Of a stretch of 64,000 nt of DNA, positions 43,310 to 52,805 are shown piece after piece. The notes beneath the pieces are model-generated. The model was not told where the DNA came from and did not search any database. It worked only from the letters and a program-made list of their open reading frames with translations. Position 1 is the first letter of the stretch; each line of letters opens with the position of its first letter. Origin of the DNA: Phyto melanocephala (taxonomy: Eukaryota > Arthropoda > Insecta > Diptera > Rhinophoridae); contig OW799233.1 of the NCBI GenBank assembly GCA_941918925.1, positions 137,276,533 to 137,340,532 of the forward strand, in the 5' to 3' direction. A program made the position numbers and the translations under genes.

Positions 43310-43966
43310 TCTAATATATAAAATTCTTTTGTCGTAGTGATTGTGATTAAACTCCTCCAAAATGGCTCGACCAATTATCATGAAATTTTGTGTGCATATC
43401 GGGTAGGTCTGAGAATCGCTCAACGTCTATTTTTCATACCTGTCAACGCCACGCCTTTTTTCACGTATCCTCAAGTAAGCCAGACTGCTGGACCAATCTT
43501 CTTAAATTTTTTACATAATATAACTAAGACTCTGATATGATTATTAGGATACTTTTTTACCACGCCCACTTTTTTAATAATGTGTTTACATCGATAACAT
43601 TTTTAGTATTTTTCTTCAAATTGTACACAATTTTTAATGTAGCCAATGCAGAAATAAACTTTTAAGGATCGGTCAACATCTATTTTTCATACTACCAAAC
43701 ATAAAGGGTGACTCACCCCAAGGGACAATTCATGCCTCACCAAAATAACGTAACGACTTCGATAAAATTTTAAACTAAGATAGATCTGTGTACCATAGAA
43801 CACATATCGTCGTTCGTATATTATTGTGTTCTATTTGTATATGTTTTATATGTATCATAGAACACAATAATTTACGAACGACGATATGTGGTACATTTTT
43901 TTTAATGTAAAAAATATTTCCTAGAAATAATTTATATGGCAAAACAACGTTTGCCGGGTCAGCTAG
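43310..43966 (+). mobile_element. non-autonomous Helitron, 657 bp
   Basis: 5' end TCTAATATATAAAATTC, 3' end CTAG, inserted between host A (43309) and T (43967). A hairpin GGCAAA-ACAACG-TTTGCC ends 7 bp before the CTAG. These are the standard Helitron hallmarks. No coding sequence. Confidence 0.82.
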
Positions 43967-45347
43967 TTTTTTATAAAATTTGATCTCAACTCTTCGCTCT
44001 TATTTTGTTCTATATCTCATTATGACTTAAAACATTATAAGACTTCAATTTAGGATTAGCTGCGCAGAAAAGAACCAGAGAATTCAACATAACGCTCTGC
44101 TTACGAGAAGTGTTCGGTGTTTTTTTTTTAAAGTTGTTTGACTTTTTCATGTTACACCTTTTTTTCTTCCTGATCCAGGTTTTATTTCAATGTTCAAGTC
44201 TTTCTTACACTATTTACTGGCTTTTGAAACATTGTTACAATAATATTAATGATTAAGAAAAGATAATATCTGGCGAATATTTATTTCCTTTAACAATATG
44301 AGTACCGGAAATAATAAAGAAAACGGCGTATAATCTGAAATCTAAGTTACGCTACGATGATGTTATTGTGAAGGCTATTATCAGATTCTGCAAGTCAGAA
44401 CTTATTTCTTATTGTTTAGATTTGTTATTTTTTAAATGCATTTATTTGGTTAGAGACGAAATGGGTTCTTTTTTCTATTAACAGCAAAGAAACTTACATG
44501 TAAGTAGTTGAATTAAATAGAAGCGCAAGCTGTGTAACAAAAATCGACTTGTCTTTAAATGTATAAGATAAAGATTTCACAGAAAATGATTTTGTTCTGT
44601 GAAACTTTAAAATAAAAAGTGTTTGTGTAGTAAAATATATGTATAGTGGCACCAGATTATAGGCACGCAAATACTTTTCATTTCATAGTTACACAGAACG
44701 ATAATTGACACCTTGTAAATTGTCATTAGAAACAAAATAACTATAAACATATGTACGTACACAAATCACCTTAGCAAAATAACATTTGACTTAAGAATAA
44801 CATCTTATTATATTCTGAAATTCTTAATCATACGAATTTATTATTAAGTATATAAGTAGTTAATATCCTGTTAAGATAAAAATAACTCATTAAAAAGTCC
44901 TAAGGCGTAATCGTCCTTTTTGTTTATCTAAATTTGTCCTAATTTTGTTAAACAAAAAAATTTATGAAACTACATACCTTCTATTTTTCTACCATGCCAG
45001 TTCTTAAATAAATTTTTGTTTTGTTACACACATAATGACAATAAAATTTTTTATTTTATTTTTCATATAAACATTTAAATAACGTCACTATATTTTCAAT
45101 TTTATCATTATTTTGATATTTTCGTTAATTTTAAAAATGGTTAGTCCTTCTGGCTGTAGCCAAATTTTTACAATTTAGTGCGTACCTGAACCATAAAAGT
45201 TCTATTGTTCTGTTCTACCCTTAAAGCTTTTTACGTTATTTATTTATTTTATTTTTTATTATTTTTAACCCTTAAATAGCGCATGCGTTATTTTCAATGG
45301 TTGTTAAGAAATATTCCTATTAAGGTTTTTTCTAATTTACCAAAAAT
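43967..45347. other. AT-rich non-coding stretch
   Basis: No gene or element boundary recognised upstream of the tRNA gene. Confidence 0.4.
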
Positions 45348-45419
45348 GGGGATATAGCTCAGTGGTAGAGCATTCGACTGCAGATCGAGAGGTCCCCGGT
45401 TCAAACCCGGGTGTCCCCT
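45348..45419 (+). tRNA. tRNA-Cys (anticodon GCA)
   Basis: 72 nt. Acceptor GGGGATA/TGTCCCC, D arm AGCTCAGTGGTAGAGC, anticodon loop CTGCAGA (GCA), T arm GGTTCAAACCC. A run of T follows at 45428 as a Pol III terminator. Identical to the copy at 57571. Confidence 0.96.
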
Positions 45420-46827
45420 GTTCGAAATTTTTATTATTATTTTTTTATTATATTTTATTTTATCGAACTTTTCTGTTTAAACTACTATTCAAATTTTCTA
45501 ATCAGGCTCGAGTTCATATTAACATTCTTATTGTTACAAAGAATTTTTTTATTTGTGATAAATGAAAGAATAATCTGAAAAATTATATTTTTACCGACAA
45601 CTAGCCGAGTGGAATGCATTTTATGTTATAAAATTATTAAAATTATATTGTATAACATACGATTTAAAGTCATAGGACTTTAAAGTTTGTATTAGAATTA
45701 TACAGGGATGGAATATAATTTTTTTCTGCAGAAAAAAAATAATTTTTTGTAGTATTTTTTTTTTTTCTTCCAAAATAATAAAATATATTTCTTTTAATTT
45801 TTTTTTATACTTGTTTAAAATTATAACTTAAATTTATTTTAAAATATTTTTTGTTACTCTCTAACTTTTTATTTGCCTGGCATTTAATATAAATTGACTT
45901 TTAACAATATAACTGTTACAACCGAAATTATGCTCACAAGTATATAAATCAAAACTGTATTTCCGTAGACGACATATAATACAATATGGGATTGTGAATT
46001 GAACAATTGTTAATTTAATATAATACATTTTTACTGTTTACTTAAATTTAATTCAGTAAAATTAACTGAAATTTTTAGTGCAATTTTCAGTTTCGGTATC
46101 AGTAATCAGTAAAAACAAAAAAAAAGTAAAAAGTATATTTTTAATGCAATATTTTTATTTAAATGCCCATATATGTAAAATACAAATGTATATTAAAATA
46201 ATATTGAATACTTTTTCGTTTTATGTTTTGTTTGGGTTGTAATTTTATTTTTTTTTTATAAAAAAAAACATCAAAAAAATTGTGTGCGACTTTTTTTTCT
46301 AAAAGTTTTTTTTGGTGAGTGACACTTTTTTAAAATTTCCTAACGGTAACCCTGACATTGATTAAATTAATAGTGATGGACCAATGGTAGCGGGACGCAG
46401 CGGATAACATTCATTTACTAAGTTGTTTTAGGCGGCACATAAAAAGGGTTCAATAAAGTTCAACTTTTGCGTATGCCACGATTATTGGCTCATCATTATA
46501 AAACACAATCGTGTTTTACACAAGCTTAGCTTGAGTAAATATGTTTGTATATTAATTACCGTTCTGTGACGTCGCACGATAATAGTGACGGATTTTACAC
46601 ATTTTGCATAAATTATCTATTGAGAAAATACATCCGAATCGTATTCATATAAGGAATTGACTGTATATAATAATACAGCATATTGTGTAGTGTATATTAC
46701 TAGTTAAGTGCTTTGTACCCATATTCATTGGGTTGAAAAAAGTTATCAGAAATATTGCTGGTGTGGCCATATTGTATTTATAATATTACTAAATATACAT
46801 TTAGATGATTGTTCACATTAAAAAAAA
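45420..46827. other. AT-rich non-coding stretch
   Basis: Between tRNA-Cys and the PLE insertion; nothing recognised. Confidence 0.4.
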
Positions 46828-46840
46828 TGACTCACATAAA
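46828..46840. repeat. 13-bp target duplication of the PLE (left)
   Basis: TGACTCACATAAA, identical to 57265-57277. Confidence 0.82.
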
Positions 46841-47702
46841 ATATGTTTAATAGTTCTTTAAGCTTAAGGTCCTTTTAATAATAAAAAATCTTTTTGTTTT
46901 GTTTTATATTATTTGATCAATATTTCGCTACTTCTTTGTGTAGCATCATCAGGATAAACGTTTTTTTATTATATATTAGTTTTTTGTTGGATTTGTGTCT
47001 TGATATTTGTTATTTTGTAAATAAATTTATAGTTTGATTAACAAAATTGAAAATAACATAAAAAATTTTTTTAAACATTTTGTCATATATAAAAAATTAT
47101 ACAAAAATGTAGTATAACAAAAAATTACAATTTATATAAAAATATTAACAAAAAGTATTATAACAAAAATTGTTGAAAAAATGTTAATAGTATTATAAGA
47201 ATATGTATGTGTAATAATAGAAAAAAATTTGTATAACAAAAATTCATAATTATTAAAGTATTAATAAGAATTTTATAAATTATTGTCCATACTTTAACAT
47301 AAAAATATGTTGGTTTTGTACAGAATATTACAAATATTATATAAAAATTTTTAACAGATAATGTTATGTTACATACGTATGATACAATAATTATATATGT
47401 ATAAAAGTATTGATAACAAATATTTTGTTGTAATAAAACAAGTGTATTAATATTTCTAAAAAATAATATAAAAAATGTAGATAAATAAAGTATTATCTTA
47501 ATGTATTAAAAAATTAATTTAAAATTAAATTTCCTTATAAAAAAACTTAACAAGGAAATTATATAAACATAAATGAATAGGTATAAGTGTTATTTCTTAT
47601 GTATTAAATGTCTATAACTCTGTGCAACATTATCCGTATCTGCCTTATAATTAATTCTCTGTGTAGTTGGTACATTAATTATCTGTAACATTTCTAACAT
47701 AT

Positions 47703-48232
47703 TGTTACGTTTATACCTTTTATAAATGTTGGATTATTTCCTTTAAATAAACCTCTTGAGTTCTTTTATTGCAATCAAAAACAGTTGAAATTAGTTTTAA
47801 AATTAAGAGCACTTTATTTACTTAAACACACTCAAAGATTGCTTTTATATCACTTTACTTATTACACTTTTAGTTATACACTTTTATTATCAAACACACT
47901 TTGATACGCACCTTACAAGCTCTACTGTAATACTGATCACGCTAGCTGTGTTGTTCGGCTATTTATAGTAACACAGTGCTGTTCGGTAACATTCGACAAA
48001 GTTCTCGTATGTACATTCTAGTACATTCGAAAACCGTTACATTTAAATTAAGACGTTAAGTAATAGGTACGAATAATAGAAGTGCCTAAAAGTATGCTAC
48101 ACAAAATAAAAAACAACATTTTCGAACAACCAGCAAAATAAACTAATACAAATAAAACTACAGTAACTTAAACTACTACAACTAAAATAAATTATAATGT
48201 AAATTAAGCTACTTAAAAATAAATCTGTAACA
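47703..48232 (-). repeat. 3' LTR of the compact gypsy-group element
   Basis: 530 bp, TGTTAC...TGTAACA as read on plus. Differs from the partner copy at three sites seen by eye. Confidence 0.9.
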
Positions 48233-48243
48233 CTACCGCCCGC
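48233..48243 (-). promoter_or_regulatory. polypurine tract of the compact element
   Basis: On the minus strand GCGGGCGGTAG directly before the 3' LTR; partly overlaps the end of the ORF region. Confidence 0.5.
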
Positions 48244-51033
48244 TTAAGCCTGTTCGTCCCGAATAGGCATAAATTCACTTTTTCCGTATTTAGCGAGGCG
48301 CTCGAGATGAACCACTTTCATCTTTGATCTTGGGCTCTTGTATTTCTGGATTCTATACACCACATCATTTATTCTCTTTATCACCTTATACGGTCCATCC
48401 CAATGATTTTGCAATCCTTTATTGCGTTGTGGGTTATATAATAGAACTCGCTGACCCTCATTAAAGCCTTCAGATTCTGCTGCACGGTCGTATCTGGCTT
48501 TCATCTTGTTGCTGGACATGTTTGTTTGCTCAAAGGGGCCACCCAAGTTATACTTCTGCAATGGCTCACGACTTTTTCTTGCTTGGCTTTTAGCTGCGAT
48601 GCATTGGGCGCAATTTTCTATCCAACCAGCTACCGATTGTTGACAGCCAACCCAATAGAACCGTTGCTTTAACTTTTTAAGGGTTTTTGTCATGCCAAAG
48701 TGAAATCCACTGAGACCTTCGTGAAACTCCCTTAAAACTTCGTCGACTTTAGTGGACGGCACCACAATTAGATTTGTGACCGATTTTCCATTAGCACTTT
48801 CCCATAAACGGTATAGACATCCATTAACCACCTTCAGGCTATTCCACAGCGCCCAATAAGATTTCATCAGTGGACTTTCCGCTGATATTTGGTTTCGAGT
48901 GGGCCTTTTATCTTTTTCCTTGGCTGATATAATCTTTGCCAGTATAGGATCTTTTCTTTGCGCCACTGACCATTCACCGCTTTTGTCTATATGCGTTAGT
49001 CGAACATCTATTACGCACTCTTCTTCCTCAGGTTTTGTACCATGTTTACTCTTCAATCTGCAGATTTTTCTGGAACGTGCATCCTCATTGCCATGTTTGA
49101 CCCCTTTTCTGTGCTCAATACTGGATTTATTTCCCTGAAGTCGTTTAGTCCAGTAATCCAACGGAATCTCAATGTTGCGCCAAATCATAACTTTTCGTCC
49201 CATGTGCAGATTAATGTTATGACTTATCATAAAATCAGCGCCCACGATTACCTCATCCACAATGTCAGCAACAATAAATACATGATTAACACTTATATTT
49301 TCAATAGTTAATTTCACCTTTATTTTTCCATAAACATTAGCAAACTCTCCAGTAGCTGTTCGTAGACTTACACCATATAGTGGTTCGATTTCCTCCTTGA
49401 CTATATCAGGTCTGATAATTGATTGTGATGCTCCTGTATCTATTGTAAGAACATGCCTCCGACCATTGATATACCCACAAGCAGTAAGGTTGCTATTTTT
49501 CTGCTGCATAACTGATATGGAGATTGTGGGGCCCTCGGTTATGGGATCATGCTCATGCCTATAAGTGTTAACCTGTTTCAACGGTAACTGCGTGTTTTCC
49601 AGCTTGTTGTACTCAGGTGGCGATACAAATCTAGCCCGCTTCCTTGGTGCTTTGCAATTTCGTTGAAAATGTCCACTTTTACCACAATTATAGCATTTGG
49701 CTCTGGCTTTGCCTTGCTTTTCCTCTAACGCCTGTATAACTGCATTTTTAATTTCATTAACTATATCTCCGTCTCTTTCTGCAGAAAATTCGAGATTTCT
49801 CACCTTACATATTTGTGGCTTAGAGAGTAATTTTGCAGTTTCCTGTGTTAGTGCATATGAAACTGTTTCTGCAAACGTCGATTTATGTATGCCAAACACC
49901 GCGTGCTTTATTTCTGGATCACGTATTCCATTTACAAACGTTTCAATTTTAAACTGATCCAAAAATGGGTGATTTTCACCTGGATATGTCAGCTGCACCA
50001 AACGTTCGATCTCCGTTGCAAAATCTTGTAATGACTCGTTAGCTTTTTGTATTCTGCCTCGTAGTTCCATTCGGTATATATCTCGTTTGTGCTCACCGCC
50101 ATACTTGCGTTGTAGCGCCACCATTATGTCATCGTAGTTTTCTCTGCAGCCAATGGGTATACTTTCTAGAACTTGTGCTGCGTTGCCTTTTAATGCCAAA
50201 ATCAGCTCTAAAGCCTTTTCTTCATTGTTCCACATATTTCTATTGGCAACTGTTTCAAACTGAAATTTAAAAACATTAAATGGTGCACTGCCGTCAAAAG
50301 TAGGGGCCTTTATTCTACTCGATATTTCTGGAATTATTCGCACTGGTCCCTCATGACATTGAAGATCACTAATTTTTATTTCCAGATTTTTAAATTTTTC
50401 GTCTTGTAATTGAAATTTTTCGTCAACATTTTTGACTTGTAACTGCAATTTTTCGTTAACGTCTTTGACTTGTAGTTGTAATTTGCTATTGAAGTCACTT
50501 GCTTGAGTAACTATGCAATCTTCAAGGTCAGATATTTTTTTATCAATTTTATTAACTTGCTTTTCAATGCCCTCTACTCGGTTATTTACAGCTTCAGAAA
50601 TTTCTTGAAGTTTCTCGTTTGTAGCTCTAGCTGTTTCTTGCACTTCTTTTTTAACTTCAGCTAATAATTTTTCATTAATAGCTCTAGAAGTTTCTTGAAC
50701 TTCTAGTTTAACTTCTTGAACTTCTACTTTAACTTGAGCTAATAATTTTTCATTATTAGCTTTTGAAGTTTCTTGGGTTTCCTGGAATTTAATTTCCATT
50801 TTTTCCATCATAGCAGCAAGCATTGTACTTAAATCTATGTTGTTTGTAGTTGCACGAGTAGAAACTTCCATTTCTTCTTTTTCGTCAAACTCGTAACCAT
50901 CAATGTCCATATTACGCCGCTTAAATTCATCTAGAAGCCTCTTCTGCAATTCTACTTTATTACCTGTTGTCGGCAATGCCAGCTTACTCAATTCTTTCTT
51001 GAGTTGTTCAACTTTAAGCTCCTCAAATTTCAT
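48244..51033 (-). CDS. SAP-Gag-protease-integrase remnant fusion, 929 aa
   Basis: Starts at ATG 38 bp after the 5' LTR. Domains: a SAP-type DNA-binding motif at 1-37 (LKVEQLKKELSKLALPTTGN); a long coiled coil of repeated QETxxxxNEKL units (~70-225); retrotransposon capsid (~240-400); CCHC knuckle CYNCGKSGHFQRNC (~447); aspartic protease LTIDTGAS (~530); then directly the last residues of RNase H (EHRKGVKHGNEDARSR); the integrase H2C2 finger (HEGLSGFHF...CAQC, ~770-812); and the integrase C-terminal region (KMKARYD...LQNHWDGPYKV). RT/RNase H core and integrase core are absent, yet the joins stay in frame with no stop. The product could still make particles (Gag, protease) but not copy or integrate itself. 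Confidence 0.9.
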   Translation of the reverse strand: MKFEELKVEQLKKELSKLALPTTGNKVELQKRLLDEFKRRNMDIDGYEFDEKEEMEVSTRATTNNIDLSTMLAAMMEKMEIKFQETQETSKANNEKLLAQVKVEVQEVKLEVQETSRAINEKLLAEVKKEVQETARATNEKLQEISEAVNNRVEGIEKQVNKIDKKISDLEDCIVTQASDFNSKLQLQVKDVNEKLQLQVKNVDEKFQLQDEKFKNLEIKISDLQCHEGPVRIIPEISSRIKAPTFDGSAPFNVFKFQFETVANRNMWNNEEKALELILALKGNAAQVLESIPIGCRENYDDIMVALQRKYGGEHKRDIYRMELRGRIQKANESLQDFATEIERLVQLTYPGENHPFLDQFKIETFVNGIRDPEIKHAVFGIHKSTFAETVSYALTQETAKLLSKPQICKVRNLEFSAERDGDIVNEIKNAVIQALEEKQGKARAKCYNCGKSGHFQRNCKAPRKRARFVSPPEYNKLENTQLPLKQVNTYRHEHDPITEGPTISISVMQQKNSNLTACGYINGRRHVLTIDTGASQSIIRPDIVKEEIEPLYGVSLRTATGEFANVYGKIKVKLTIENISVNHVFIVADIVDEVIVGADFMISHNINLHMGRKVMIWRNIEIPLDYWTKRLQGNKSSIEHRKGVKHGNEDARSRKICRLKSKHGTKPEEEECVIDVRLTHIDKSGEWSVAQRKDPILAKIISAKEKDKRPTRNQISAESPLMKSYWALWNSLKVVNGCLYRLWESANGKSVTNLIVVPSTKVDEVLREFHEGLSGFHFGMTKTLKKLKQRFYWVGCQQSVAGWIENCAQCIAAKSQARKSREPLQKYNLGGPFEQTNMSSNKMKARYDRAAESEGFNEGQRVLLYNPQRNKGLQNHWDGPYKVIKRINDVVYRIQKYKSPRSKMKVVHLERLAKYGKSEFMPIRDEQA

Positions 51034-51052
51034 GTCTTTTATTATAATGCAA

Positions 51053-51070
51053 TTTCACTTCTGACACCAG
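51053..51070 (-). promoter_or_regulatory. primer binding site (tRNA-Leu type)
   Basis: Minus strand TGGTGTCAGAAGTG next to the 5' LTR; complementary to the CACTTCTGACACCA end of a fly tRNA-Leu as remembered. Confidence 0.75.
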
Positions 51071-51071
51071 T

Positions 51072-51601
51072 TGTTACGTTTATACCTTTTATAAACGTTG
51101 GATTATTTCCTTTAAATAAAGCTCTTGAGTTCTTTTATTGCAATCAAAAACAGTTGAAATTAGTTTTAAAATTAAGAGCACTTTATTTACTTAAACACAC
51201 TCAAAGATTGCTTTTATATCACTTTACTTATTACACTTTTAGTTATACACTTTTATTATCAAACACACTTTGATACGCACCTTACAAGCTCTACTGTAAT
51301 ACTGATCACGCTAGCTGTGTTGTTCGGCTATTTATAGTAACACAGTGCTGTTCGGTAACATTCGACAAAGTTCTCGTATGTACATTCTAGTACATTCGAA
51401 AACCGTTACATTTAAATTAAGACGTTAAGTAATAGGTACGAATAATAGAAGTGCCTAAAAGTATGCTACACAAAATAACAAACAACATTTTCGAACAACC
51501 AGCAAAATAAACTAATACAAATAAAACTACAGTAACTTAAACTACTACAACTAAAATAAATTATAATGTAAATTAAGCTACTTAAAAATAAATCTGTAAC
51601 A
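51072..51601 (-). repeat. 5' LTR of the compact gypsy-group element
   Basis: 530 bp partner of 47703-48232. It carries a minus-strand TATAAATA at plus 51329-51336, the likely promoter of the element. Confidence 0.9.
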
Positions 51602-52302
51602 ATATATCTACGTTTATAATTATTTTCAATATTTATAACTGATACATTTTCAAAGTTCGGAAAGTGATCAGAGTTGGAACAGTGAGAAGATAATGCTGTC
51701 TTTTGTGAAGAAATATTCCTATACTTTTGGTCAGATTTATGTCCAGCAATTCTTGTCCTAAGTTTATTTTTCGTCGTTCCTATATAAACCTTATCACAAC
51801 TTTCCCCATCATTTCCTCCGCAAGGTATTTTATATACGATATTAGACATATCCCATTTCTGTATTTTGTCCTTAGTATTACTAAACAATCTACCTATTGT
51901 ATTATTCATTCTATAAGTCATCCCATATCTATTCTTATCAAAAACTTTCGAATTCTTCAACCTTTCTGACATCCCTGGCACATACGTTAACGATTTATAA
52001 ATTTTCGGTTCAACTATATTCCCTGAGTTATTTTCCCTCCTTTCCTTAAAATTATTTATAAATCGATTAATAAGTCCAATAGGAAAATCATTGTCAATAA
52101 GTATATCCCTAATAATCACCCTATTTTTCTTATGGAAAACTTTATCACTAATTTTCAATACCCTTCCTACAAAATTTTCAGCCGTATTAATTTTAACTTG
52201 CCTATTGTGGCTAGAATTATAGTTTATAATTCTACCTGAAGCAGTGGGTTTTTTGTACCAATCTATTAACAACTTATTTCCCTTTCTTATAACTAATGTA
52301 TC

Positions 52303-52544
52303 CAAAAACCCACTGCTTCAGGTAGAATTATAAAATATAATTCTAGCCACAATAGGCAAGTTAAAATTAATACGGCTGAAAATTTTGTAGGAGGGGTATT
52401 GAAAATTAGTGATAAAGTTTTTCATAAGAAAAATAGGGTGATTATTAGGGATATACTTATTGACAATGATTTTCCTATTGGACTTATTAATCGATTTATA
52501 AATAATTTTAAGGAAAGGAGGGAAAATAACTCAGGGAATATAGT
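52303..52544 (+). pseudogene. PLE protein, right arm, first part
   Basis: KPTASGRII...KISDKVFHKKNRVIIRDIL, the same stretch as the left arm but starting about 50 bp later. Broken at 52544 by the LINE. Confidence 0.82.
52530..52544. repeat. 15-bp LINE target-site duplication (left)
   Basis: CTCAGGGAATATAGT, repeated at 55946-55960. Confidence 0.9.
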
Positions 52545-52805
52545 TTTTTTTTTTTTTTTTTTTTTGGCGGGAAAGGAGGTAAAAAATGCATTTCTGCATC
52601 CACGATCGGTCGTCACCATCTGTGGTATGTCGGGCTCCCCGGCGTGGTATACCGACTAAAAAACCCCCCTTTGTCCTCCTCCGGAAATGATTCCACCCCG
52701 GGACCGCTGTAATGCATTACTTCGGGGTGGTTTCCCTTTGGCCGTTTCTGCAGCCCCAGTCCGTGTTGACCTGCGTCCAGGTCCTCGCCTATCCGCCCTC
52801 AGTCC

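Larger units (their letters stand above)
47703..51601 (-). mobile_element. compact gypsy-group LTR element lacking RT
   Basis: 3.9 kb with 530-bp LTRs (47703-48232, 51072-51601) differing at about 3 positions, and an ATAT duplication demonstrated by comparison with the unoccupied PLE arm. PBS complementary to tRNA-Leu, one long ORF. The leader and 3' spacer are only about 38 and 11 bp. RT, most of RNase H and the integrase core are missing, so it must depend on another element to move. Confidence 0.9.
47590..52304 (-). pseudogene. PLE protein, left arm (C-terminal RT + GIY-YIG), split by an LTR element
   Basis: Coding pieces are 51602-52304 and, after the LTR insertion, 47590-47702 with the stop TAA. 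It begins within the RT thumb region (LLIDWYKKPTASGR) and then carries the GIY-YIG module (VYKIPC...VYIGTTKNKLRTRIAGH). The RT catalytic core is absent (5' truncation). The insertion falls after the codons for YKRRY. Confidence 0.83.

Noticed and set aside
45362..45565. 67-codon frame overlapping the tRNA-Cys gene
   Set aside because: Its first half is the tRNA sequence and the rest is flanking AT-rich DNA.
51466..51601. C-terminal 45 residues of the long frame ending at 51466
   Set aside because: They are translated from the LTR inserted after 51602, not from the PLE gene.
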